From: Uranotaenia lowii
Lineage: Eukaryota > Arthropoda > Insecta > Diptera > Culicidae
DNA: 64,000 bases
Direction: 5' to 3'
NCBI RefSeq assembly: GCF_029784155.1
Contig: NC_073693.1
Location: forward strand, 331,270,592-331,334,591
This document shows positions 10,519 to 20,240 of the stretch, piece after piece. How positions within the stretch are numbered: position 1 is the first letter of the stretch; each line of letters opens with the position of its first letter. The notes below the pieces were generated by a model. It was not told where the DNA came from, did no database searches, and worked only from the letters and a program-made list of their open reading frames with translations. Made by a program: the position numbers and the translations under genes.

Positions 10519-12297
10519 TTATGATGGCGGTGTACTTATAGAGTCTGGTTGTTGGTTTGTGTTTTTTTGTTTTGGTTTCTTATTTCGTATTTTTTCGAGA
10601 CACTGAAATATGTTGATGTATGAAATGTGTATGATGTCTGTGTCTTTTTTAATATTGATGGAAGAATTTGTGGTTTTTATGTGACAACTTTCTAACATAT
10701 TTAGTTTATCTTGATTGTCACCTCTGTCGATAATTTTCGCTTTGTCTATATCGAACAGATGATGCATAGCTGCTTCGTGTTCTATTAATGCTGTCTGTTG
10801 TCGTAGTTGGATGATTGCATAGTCCTCGTTTGTGTATCCTTTTTCCCATAGTCGTTTCAGTTCGTTGGTTTGCGTTTTATGCTGTGACATTCGTTGTTTT
10901 AATTTAACGATTGTGCATCCTATGTAGCAGGCGTTGCATTTATGTTCGTTGTTTTCTTCTTCGCTCGTGTCTGGATTCCCGTTGCATTCGATCTTGTATA
11001 CTACGTTTGTGTGATCTTCATGTGGGGTTTTATCCTTTACCATAGGGAATAGTGATCCAATGGTTTTTTTCTGTTTAGTTGCTGTTTTAATATGAGTGTA
11101 ATCCTTTTTTAGTGTTTTATTTATTTTTGATGTTAATCCATCGATGTTCGTGAGAGATTTGAAAATTTTATTTTCATTCTCTACCATAGCTGTTTGTTCA
11201 ATTATTTTTTCTGTTGTTCTGTTGATCACTCTATTAATTAATGAGGTGGGGTAATCGTTCAATTTAAGTTGTTTCATTATAATGTTTCGTGTGGTGGTTT
11301 TGTCTGACTTGGATGTGAAAGTTGCTACTCTGCTCGCAAACGTTATTGCTACATTCATTTTTTGGTGTAACGGTTGGAATGAGTGGAAATTGAGAAATCT
11401 CCCAGAGGCAATTGGTTTCATGTACCAATCAGACAGAATCTTACCCTCTTCGTTCCTATGGAGTAACATATCCAGAAAAGGTAGAGATTCGTTCTCTTCC
11501 ATTTCGACGGTAAACTGGACATTTTCATGTTGCGCATTGAATACGTTTTTTATCTCGTTCACTTGTGTTGGCGGCAGGACAAGGAAGAGATCGTCAACGT
11601 ATTTTTTTATGTGCAGGGGTGGCGTAACGCAAGCTTCGATTGCGTCGTCCAGTAGGTCGTCTAACGTGAGCTCAGCGATTGGTGACGCTATCGGGCTTCC
11701 CATCGCGAGTCCTGAGGTTTGCTGGTAGAAAGTGTTGTTGAAGCAAAAATAGCTGCTGTCCATACAGAACTCTACCATTTCCCAAAATATGTCGAGACAA
11801 ATGGGAGTTTGCATAGACAAGCGGCTCCAATGTTTGAAGATGCTTTTTCGTACCAGTTCCTTTGGTATCGACGTGAAGAGAGAGACGACGTCGAATGATG
11901 CCATTACGTATCCCGGTGGAATCGTAACGCCTTGTATATATTCGTTGAATTCCATCGAATTTTTTAAGCTATATTTAGGCGTTAATGATCGCTGTATGAT
12001 CGATCCTACGTATTTCGATAGTTGGTAGGAAGGGGCGGTCATACAGGGAACGACGGGTCGGAGTGGGAGTCCCGGTTTGTGAGCCTTTGGTTGGCCATAA
12101 ATGCGGGGGCAAGCTGCCTTGTATGTACACAATTTTTTGGCTAATTTTGCGTCTATTAGCTTCAGCTGTTCCAGTCGTTTTACAAGGTCGTTGTTTTTAG
12201 ACTGTAAGCTGGATGTTGGGTTGCGTTTTGTTATTTTGTACGTTGCGCGGTCGATGAGAAGGGAATTCATTTTTGTGTTGTACTCTTCCCGTTCCAT
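10519..12297 (-). CDS. Penelope-like reverse transcriptase/GIY-YIG endonuclease (5'-truncated)
   Basis: Open frame of 592 residues beginning with ATG at 12297. The RT domain shows the PLE-type RIYGQPKAHKPG (about 65-76), FDVVSLFTSIP (135-145), GLAMGSPIASP (196-206) and the catalytic YVDD (233-236). The C-terminal half is a GIY-YIG endonuclease: VVYKIEC (432-438), a cysteine-containing linker, CYIGCT (457-462), a following Arg in KLKQRM, and a late Glu in NMLES. Such proteins nick the target and prime cDNA synthesis. Full Penelope-like proteins usually have a longer N-terminal part; only about 60 residues precede the first RT motif, and the copy breaks off at the centre of the palindrome. The catalytic core has no visible stop or frameshift, but lacking its 5' part it is unlikely to be autonomous. 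Confidence 0.88.
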   Translation of the reverse strand: MEREEYNTKMNSLLIDRATYKITKRNPTSSLQSKNNDLVKRLEQLKLIDAKLAKKLCTYKAACPRIYGQPKAHKPGLPLRPVVPCMTAPSYQLSKYVGSIIQRSLTPKYSLKNSMEFNEYIQGVTIPPGYVMASFDVVSLFTSIPKELVRKSIFKHWSRLSMQTPICLDIFWEMVEFCMDSSYFCFNNTFYQQTSGLAMGSPIASPIAELTLDDLLDDAIEACVTPPLHIKKYVDDLFLVLPPTQVNEIKNVFNAQHENVQFTVEMEENESLPFLDMLLHRNEEGKILSDWYMKPIASGRFLNFHSFQPLHQKMNVAITFASRVATFTSKSDKTTTRNIIMKQLKLNDYPTSLINRVINRTTEKIIEQTAMVENENKIFKSLTNIDGLTSKINKTLKKDYTHIKTATKQKKTIGSLFPMVKDKTPHEDHTNVVYKIECNGNPDTSEEENNEHKCNACYIGCTIVKLKQRMSQHKTQTNELKRLWEKGYTNEDYAIIQLRQQTALIEHEAAMHHLFDIDKAKIIDRGDNQDKLNMLESCHIKTTNSSINIKKDTDIIHISYINIFQCLEKIRNKKPKQKNTNQQPDSISTPPS

Positions 12298-12311
12298 CAG
12301 GACGGTTTTGC

Positions 12312-13787
12312 TACGTAGGATCGATCATACAGCGATCATTAACGCCTAAATATAGCTTAAAAAATTCGATGGAATTCAACGAATATATACAAGGCGTTAC
12401 GATTCCACCGGGATACGTAATGGCATCATTCGACGTCGTCTCTCTCTTCACGTCGATACCAAAGGAACTGGTACGAAAAAGCATCTTCAAACATTGGAGC
12501 CGCTTGTCTATGCAAACTCCCATTTGTCTCGACATATTTTGGGAAATGGTAGAGTTCTGTATGGACAGCAGCTATTTTTGCTTCAACAACACTTTCTACC
12601 AGCAAACCTCAGGACTCGCGATGGGAAGCCCGATAGCGTCACCAATCGCTGAGCTCACGTTAGACGACCTACTGGACGACGCAATCGAAGCTTGCGTTAC
12701 GCCACCCCTGCACATAAAAAAATACGTTGACGATCTCTTCCTTGTCCTGCCGCCAACACAAGTGAACGAGATAAAAAACGTATTCAATGCGCAACATGAA
12801 AATGTCCAGTTTACCGTCGAAATGGAAGAGAACGAATCTCTACCTTTTCTGGATATGTTACTCCATAGGAACGAAGAGGGTAAGATTCTGTCTGATTGGT
12901 ACATGAAACCAATTGCCTCTGGGAGATTTCTCAATTTCCACTCATTCCAACCGTTACACCAAAAAATGAATGTAGCAATAACGTTTGCGAGCAGAGTAGC
13001 AACTTTCACATCCAAGTCAGACAAAACCACCACACGAAACATTATAATGAAACAACTTAAATTGAACGATTACCCCACCTCATTAATTAATAGAGTGATC
13101 AACAGAACAACAGAAAAAATAATTGAACAAACAGCTATGGTAGAGAATGAAAATAAAATTTTCAAATCTCTCACGAACATCGATGGATTAACATCAAAAA
13201 TAAATAAAACACTAAAAAAGGATTACACTCATATTAAAACAGCAACTAAACAGAAAAAAACCATTGGATCACTATTCCCTATGGTAAAGGATAAAACCCC
13301 ACATGAAGATCACACAAACGTAGTATACAAGATCGAATGCAACGGGAATCCAGACACGAGCGAAGAAGAAAACAACGAACATAAATGCAACGCCTGCTAC
13401 ATAGGATGCACAATCGTTAAATTAAAACAACGAATGTCACAGCATAAAACGCAAACCAACGAACTGAAACGACTATGGGAAAAAGGATACACAAACGAGG
13501 ACTATGCAATCATCCAACTACGACAACAGACAGCATTAATAGAACACGAAGCAGCTATGCATCATCTGTTCGATATAGACAAAGCGAAAATTATCGACAG
13601 AGGTGACAATCAAGATAAACTAAATATGTTAGAAAGTTGTCACATAAAAACCACAAATTCTTCCATCAATATTAAAAAAGACACAGACATCATACACATT
13701 TCATACAACAACATATTTCAGTGTCTCGAAAAAATACGAAATAAGAAACCAAAACAAAAAACACAAACCAACAACCAGACTCTATAA
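12312..13787 (+). pseudogene. Penelope-like RT/GIY-YIG, mirror copy, 5'-truncated
   Basis: Plus-strand mirror image of the left copy, in frame from the YVGSIIQRS region just upstream of the palm motifs. FDVVSLFTSIP, YVDD and the GIY-YIG block are all retained and nearly identical. It lacks the finger region and has no start codon of its own; any upstream frame comes from antisense left-copy sequence. The C-terminus differs by a frameshift in an A-rich run, ending KTQTNNQTL instead of the left copy's longer tail. The low divergence implies a recent origin or gene conversion between the arms. Confidence 0.85.
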
Positions 13788-14090
13788 GTACACCGCCATC
13801 ATAAATTAAAAAACAACATAGAGTAAAACACACAGTGCAAGTATTTTGTTCACAAAAAAGTGCTACAAAAACCTACAAAAAAATCAACAATAGCCCTGGA
13901 AAAGAATTTTTAACCGTAAGTCACACATAAAATTATAAAATACACAAAAAATCCAACATATTATGAAATAGTTTGAAACAGAAACCGACAGCAGTAAACG
14001 ATACGCCGTATCAAACCGGACAAAAAAACGACAACTTTTTCGGTAAGAATCACTTAGATTCTGTAGACGTAAGCTTAATTTTGTAATAAA

Positions 14091-14163
14091 TTTTAGTCCC
14101 TGATGAAGATCCTATAAGGATCGAAACGTTGGATATGTTAAAAGAAAGTCGTTTTTACTAAAA
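14091..14163 (+). ncRNA. Hammerhead-ribozyme-like motif, right end
   Basis: In order: TTTTAGT (14091-14097), CTGATGA (14100-14106), stem GATCC/GGATC with loop TATAA, GAAA (14123-14126), an A-rich stretch, GTC (14148-14150), then ACTAAAA (14157-14163) pairing with the first block. This is the arrangement of a type I hammerhead: stem I, CUGANGA, stem II, GAAA, short stem III, UH cleavage site. The extra A at 14107 and the minimal stem III make activity doubtful without a test. Confidence 0.5.
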
Positions 14164-14201
14164 ACTTGAGACTGAAAGCCGAGAATCAACCCATTAAAAG
14201 A

Positions 14202-14213
14202 AAAAACTGTAGC
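14202..14213. repeat. 12-bp target-site duplication, right
   Basis: AAAAACTGTAGC, identical to 10083-10094. Confidence 0.75.
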
Positions 14214-16537
14214 CGAATTTTGAACTTGGGATGGGATCATGAGGGTTTGGAAGTAGTTTTGAGTCTAGATTGTTACTTTTGAAAAATCTTACTCCATTAT
14301 AATGATTTGATTTTGAATATTGAATTTCAAGTGTAGAGATGAATACTTCGCTTACTTTTTGAAAACACTCATGGGGAGGGGGGGGTATGTTTAGTACATT
14401 ATTTCGCGATTAGTCAAATTTGAAAATTATTAAAAAATTTCAAAAATAATAAAAATTTAAAATTTGGTATTTTAAACTTCTTTTTTTAATTTGACTCAAT
14501 ATGCTCAATGGCTAATTTAAGCATCGCAATGGACTCAGTCCATAACAAATCGATGAAAATTTGACTTTGACACGAGAAATGGGGATGTTCTGTTTCACAG
14601 GGTCTTAAAATGTGCGAATTTCAATTGAAAATTATCAAATAAAGGATTTTTTTTTCTCGAGTTTAAAAATAACCTAACTCCCAAATTTTACAATCAAATA
14701 TTTGATATTTGAACTAAATAATGCCGTTATAATAAAATATTTGTGTTTGCACAAATTCGAGATACGACAGTTTAAAAAGTACAAGTTTTTGCTATAAAAT
14801 CCCTTATAACTAATGAACGCCTCCAGATACAAGTTTGCGCTCTGATAGGAAAATGTGCGAATTTTTACTTCATACAAATGCCTATATGACATTTTTATTG
14901 TATGAGTTTATTCACAAAAGTTAAAGCCAGAATACAGTTTTTTCGACACACCCTAACATTTTAATATTTAAAAAAAACTATTACTCGCTTATGAAACGTC
15001 AAATGTATGTAGTGTTTTTGTCAAGGCTGCCTTAAAAGTTGTAAGCAACAGCTTTTTAGAAGGCAGTTTGGCTCTATCTGTTCACTGGAAAAAGTTTTTG
15101 TGTGTAAATCATGCACAAATGACACACCCTAATATTTGATTCAAGATTATTAAAGCACATGGTTTGAAGAGCATTTTTGCTGAAGACATCATTTGTCTAT
15201 CTCTTATAGTATCTTCGTAATTAATTTTGTCACGTTAAAGTTCGGTCCTGGACCACAGTACATTGTTTTGGTGATTAGGTGTTTAGAAATTTTAAAATTG
15301 ATCGATTTTGAGTACAATCCAATAATTGATAACTGATAAACCAGCAAACCTACAATTAAAACAAAAACTGATATTGAATATATTTACTATCTTCCATTCA
15401 ATAGAGTTTTCAGATTTTACCTTGAAAATTAAGTTACAGAGATACAACGCCATAAAAATAAATAATTTCTTGATTTTTTCGACATTAGAATAGATAACAT
15501 GACAACTATTTCTAACATCACTGAAGTTAGTTGTTAAGTATTTGATATTAAAGATTTTTATTCATTAAAGAACTTTGTTGAAGACTGCAAAACGATTTAA
15601 CTTATGCTTAAATAATATCTAGAACTCGATTTATTTTAAAACTTCTTGAAAATTTCGTCAAAACTCCCATTGTCTGCAGAATTAAGCATAATAAACATTA
15701 AGGAAACTGCTATTACTTATTCCTATTAGTTCAAAATTACTTCCGATCTTCTGGAAAGTTGATCATTGAATTAAACTTTAATTTCCAAATCTTTGTGGTG
15801 TTCTATAGTTTTGCCAAAACAGTGCAAAAATTGATTGAATGAATTTTTACCTATTTTACAAAGTTATCTCGAAAACAAGAGCTTTACAAAAATGTAGTGC
15901 ATATTTAAAATCTGCGACCCCCAAATTCATCAAAGTTAGCTCTTAAAAAAAGTGTAAATTTTGTTGCGTTGTGTAATCAATGTTTATTCAACATATACAA
16001 ATCTGCTTCGATAAATATAATGATAATATTCGTGTTAAGATTACAATTTAAACATCCTTACCTTACCTGTTTGTATTTGTTCACTTAACCTATCACATTC
16101 CGGTCGAGAATTAGAATTTAAAATAAATTCTTACTAATTACAACAGCTACATAGCCGCATCTTCCTGCACATATAACTAAAAATAATATAAACGCGCTTT
16201 CTTAATAACACACTTGGTTGGTGGGTTTGGAGTTAGTTCATTTATGCCTATAGATTCTGAAAAACAAACCTTCATAGATAGTTCTGCTTCAAAATGAACA
16301 ACAACAACAGCAATGGATATAAGTTGTGGGATTAGTGAAACTCGCCTCAACCACTGAAATCAGTTGATACTTCTTTTTTTGAAGACTCGTAGTGCCAGTT
16401 AACTACTATCGGCTTGTAGGTGTTGCTTCCTTTTTCCGCTGTCCTTTAATCTACGTTACGAATCTCTTTAGTGTACTTACCCAAATGTTAGAAGTGTCGT
16501 CGAAAATATTTGACTGATATCTGATCTGTTTCCGCAG
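14214..16537. other. AT-rich region upstream of the acidic-protein exon
   Basis: Probably intron, since it ends in the splice acceptor of the next exon. Stretches such as ACTTTGTTGAAGACTGC resemble degenerate repeats elsewhere in the window (about 53340 and 54250). No coding sequence or terminal repeats are recognised. Confidence 0.5.
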
Positions 16538-17168
16538 CCGCCCAATCAGCACCACTCCATCAGCCCAATCCGAATCTCAGCAGCCGTCCGTACCGCAGCT
16601 CCAGACCACACCGGTTCCGGTTATCCATTCGACGACCATGACGCCCCCCCATGTGCCGGAAACGTCCCCAATTATGGCCCTGTTGAGTAGTCACCCGCAG
16701 AATGGCTCTTCCGATGGCAGTCAGGAATCTCAGGGAGGAGATGAGGAAGATGCTCTGTTGGATGACGATGAAGAGCACGACGAGGAAGATCAGGAAGCCG
16801 AAGAGGAGTACGAAATCGAGGGTCGATCCCAGCAGGACTCGGACGATCTGGAGGGAACGGAAGAACACACCGAGGAAGAACAACTGGAAGACGAAGAACA
16901 GCTACAGCATCCGGTGGTTGCCGATCCTCATCACAAGATTCCCGTTGAGCAGAAGCTCAAACAAATCACCCAGGAGGTGGCTGAGATGACCCATTCCGAT
17001 CGGGACATCGACAACGGTCGCCAGAGCTTCCTATCGCTGTCGGATTTGATCAAGAACATCCGTCCGGCGGAAAAAGTCATTCCCCAGATCGACTCTTCCT
17101 ATGCCAACACCATGCGAGTCCTAGGAGAATCCATCACCCAGGGAGAAAGTCGAGCGGTCAAAGTCTGA
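16538..17168 (+). CDS. Terminal coding exon of an unidentified acidic protein
   Basis: An intron acceptor (TTTCCGCAG ending at 16537) is followed by a frame open for 210 codons to a stop at 17166-17168. The first base completes a codon split by the intron. The N-terminal part is Pro/Thr/Ser/Gln-rich. About 45-125 residues in come long Glu/Asp runs (for example DDDEEHDEEDQEAEEEY), then a better-structured tail with KLKQITQEVAEM, FLSLSDLIKNIRP and a C-terminus of SRAVKV. Base composition is clearly GC-richer than the flanks, with normal codon use. The ATG at 16638 lies inside the open frame and need not be the start. The acidic, low-complexity make-up suggests a nuclear or scaffold role, but I do not recognise the family. 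Earlier exons must lie to the left and were not found. Confidence 0.75.
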
Positions 17169-18689
17169 ACGGAGCTTAACCCTAGCTAAACCTAACCTAG
17201 CCTAAAAACCACTGAATCCCATATTCATCATAGTTCATAGAGATCATTCACGTTCCCATCAATCAACCACCACATCACATCATCATGTCACGGTCGCCAT
17301 GTGGCGGTGTTTTCTTGTGGGACAACCCGAGGGACTTTGTGCGCCTGTTTGTCGGCTAGGGCGAAGCCTCGATAACACACGTGGCTCCAACTAGCGGACG
17401 AATCCACAAGTAGCCATGGGAACTTCCCGAAAACACTTTTGACGCATTCCACCAATCACCATCATTCATCATTTTCCATTTCGTTAGACATTACTCTGAA
17501 GATTCTCTCACGAGATGCATTTATCACTTTCCACGAGAGGATCTTTTGTTCATACATTCATAGGAATTAACGATCATCTACATTTTATCGACATCATTCA
17601 TTGTGATCATTAAATTTAATCGTCCATTTATCATAAAGCGAACATCTTCGTCCATTTATCGTTATCATTGAATATTTTGATAGAATCGTCCATCATTTGA
17701 GAAGTCGAATAATCATCCCAAACATCCCATAAATCATAGCAAAATTTACACATCAATCATGTTCCACGATCATCAAAGTCATTATCATCATAATCATACC
17801 ATTAAAAATATCATTCATTCACTTCATTTCCCATCAAAGGTCAGCTTAATTCTGCTCGGTTTAAGGGTTCAATCATTGGAGCTAAACTTTCCATTAAAAT
17901 TTTAGTTGTACGATTACGATAAAGTATTATGTCAATACTATTGAAACACAAACTGTACCAGTTCAACAAAAAAAAACACGATTTTCCCTCCGTCCACATT
18001 TTGATTTTTCCCCATATTTCTCATCGGTATTTCTCGTTGTTCGAAAACTTAAAAAAAAATCTTGCACCAACAAACAAACAAATATCAAACGAAAAGAGAA
18101 AAATTAGACTGTACTGAGAGACGTTAGAATAGAAGAGAAAAACAAAACATAACAAACTTTAAACAAATCAAAACAAAACAAAACGATAGATTTTAAGATT
18201 GATGTGGACAAGAGCAGTGACGTTGTAAGTTTAAACACTAACATGAGCCTTTAAAAATATAATAATAAGTAAATCAACGATAAGAACAAACAAACAGTGT
18301 GATACGGCCCGCAACCCGCGAACAGGGGAAAACCGTTTTATGAAAACAGAAGAGGAAAAAATTCGCAACACAGGTTGTTGCAGCTAATGACAGGTGGTGC
18401 GAAAGATAATTGAGGGAGGAAAAATAAATTTTGAAAATTATAAAAAAATATTTGTTGTTTTGAGTCTGGAAAGAAATATCGTTTATCAACAAAACAGCGA
18501 CTTCCCTTACGGACTAATGAATGTCTTCAAAAATCTCAATACCATCTTATTCTACCATTAAATAGTTTAACATTTTTTCCATCTTCTTCGAAAAGACCGA
18601 GTCTTAAAAGCCGATTACTCTCCCAGATTTTTTCCTCTTCAGTTGCAACTTTGTTTTTTTATTTTGAACATGCAATCTGAAAACGAAAG
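17169..18689 (+). other. Probable 3' UTR and downstream region
   Basis: Follows the stop codon directly. It starts moderately GC-rich to about 17450, then becomes rich in CAT/ATC runs and A-rich. AATAAA at about 18423-18428 is a candidate polyadenylation signal, giving a UTR of roughly 1.27 kb. I see no other gene here. Confidence 0.4.
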
Positions 18690-19160
18690 GCCAGTCTAAC
18701 ATTAGATTGAGTCGATTTGGGGCCTTTTTGAAGTTCTCAAACCCTGGAGTCTTAAAGCTTCGTTTTGGTCAAAAACGAATTCAAGATTTTTTGCAGATTT
18801 TTAAAGTAACTTTATTATGAGTAAATTTGAATTTTTATGTTTGTATGGGAACATTTAATTATTTGTTCTGAAAAATCAACATTCTTTTTGTTTCTTCTGT
18901 GGAACCGAGCCTGGTGATGGGTTTGTCGTGATTTTACGATTCTTACGAATCTCAATTTAGAGATTCACTCAGAAATGTCTGTTGCTCACAGGAAAAGATA
19001 AATGACTGATTTAGTTTTGCTAAGTGTTGTCAAAATATAAAGCGTTGCCAAGAAATTTTCAATATTTAATTTTTTTTTCAGTGTTGCCGAATCCAACTTT
19101 TATTTTATTTTATTTATCTAAAAGTTTTATTTATTTTCAACATATCCTTCATTTCATCCC
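18690..19160. repeat. Dispersed repeat (direct and inverted relatives nearby)
   Basis: 18693-18800 (around CTCAAACCCTGGAGTC) recurs inverted at about 23225-23340 and direct at about 35375-35490. 18915-19160 (around TGTCGTGATTTTACG, TCTGTTGCTCACA and CATATCCTTCATTTC) recurs direct at about 22727-22960. The part with GTTGCCGAAT recurs inverted at about 23735-23805. It looks like an old, rearranged repeat family rather than one clean element. Confidence 0.6.
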
Positions 19161-19302
19161 TACATTCCTTGTCACCTCTTTTCTCAAGGAAAACTTTGAA
19201 TGTTTTTATAGACTTTTGTTTTTCTCTAAAAAAAAATAAACTGTTGTTTTTTCGCCAAATATTTTTCATTTCAATTCTACATCCCATTTTTAACAACATT
19301 CA

Positions 19303-19829
19303 TTCCAATCTGTGCTTGTCCTGCCGCTCTGTCAGTGTTTACCATAGCCGAAACAATCCGAAAACATTCTTAGCAACAGCCATTCCAATCTGGGCTTTTC
19401 CTGCCAATCTGATTTTGTTGACCAGAGCCGGAACAATAGGAAAATATTCTTAGCAACAGCCATCTCAATCTGTGCTTTTCCAGCCGCTCTGTTCTTGTTT
19501 GCCAGAGCCTGAACAATCCAAAAAAACATTCTCAACAACAGCCTTCCCAATATGTGCTTTTGCTGCCGTTCTGTCTATGTAACCAGAGCCGGAACAATCC
19601 GATAACATTCTTAGCGACAATCATTCCAATCTGAGCTTTTCGGCCATTCTGTCTTTGTTTACCAGAGACGGAACTTGAACAAACATTCATAGCATCAGCT
19701 TTCATAATCTGCTGTCCCCGAGCCAATCCGGGTTTTTACCGGTGGCCGAATCAGAAAATCATTTTTTATGTAGCTACAGCCTTAAAAATCTGCGCTTTCT
19801 CAGCCAGCCGTCTTTTCACTGGTGGCCTA
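19303..19829. repeat. ~80-bp tandem array, left
   Basis: About six degenerate units of roughly 80 bp. Typical parts are CCAATCTGTGCTTTTCCTGCC, a TCTGTTTTTG-like stretch, CCAGAGCCGGAACAATCC and CATTCTTAGCAACAGCC. The same unit continues at 20187-20239 after a TA-flanked insertion, and appears inverted at 24060-24844. Confidence 0.8.
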
Positions 19830-20184
19830 CCCAGACAACCAGAAGTCGTATATTATTTTACAGATTATATCGTATGAATGTTATTTAAACTCATTTTCGT
19901 ATATCTGCACCTACAATGTGCGGCATTGCATGTTTTTATTACGACAATTCGTATATCTGCACCTCCAGTGTGCGTCCCATGCATTTTCTTTATCGTATTT
20001 AAATACATTGCACGATTTTATTACGACAATACTATCCAAATCAAGAATATGTGTGCTAATGTACCTATATGGCCTTCAAAATGATACGTTTATACTGGTT
20101 TTGCTGCATTATATACGATATGTTTACACGTATATTTGCACGTATATTTGTGTTGCAAATATACCCACCAAATGGTTGTCTGGG
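19830..20184. mobile_element. TA-flanked MITE, 355 bp
   Basis: Inverted ends CCCAGACAACCA (19830-19841) and TGGTTGTCTGGG (20173-20184), flanked by TA on both sides (19828-19829, 20185-20186). It carries a ~72-bp internal repeat with CGTATATCTGCACCT at about 19906 and 19958. It interrupts the ~80-bp array, which resumes afterwards. TA targets fit the Tc1/mariner group; no transposase is present. Confidence 0.8.
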
Positions 20185-20240
20185 TAATCATATACGAACA
20201 ATCGTATCAACAGCCTTGAAATCTGCGCTCTTTGTGCTTA

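Larger units (their letters stand above)
10123..14200. mobile_element. Palindromic pair of Penelope-like retroelements
   Basis: Two 5'-truncated Penelope-like copies stand head to head. The left copy (10123-12297) reads on the minus strand and the right copy (12311-14200) on the plus strand. The arms 10123-12013 and 12311-14200 are almost identical in inverse orientation. The ~297-bp centre contains upstream coding sequence present only in the left copy. The pair is bracketed by one 12-bp target duplication, so it was probably inserted as a unit or built during a single insertion. Each outer end carries a hammerhead-like motif. Confidence 0.9.

Noticed and set aside
11282..13042. Open frames antisense to the Penelope proteins
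   Set aside because: Shadows of the RT frame on the other strand, mirrored in both arms.
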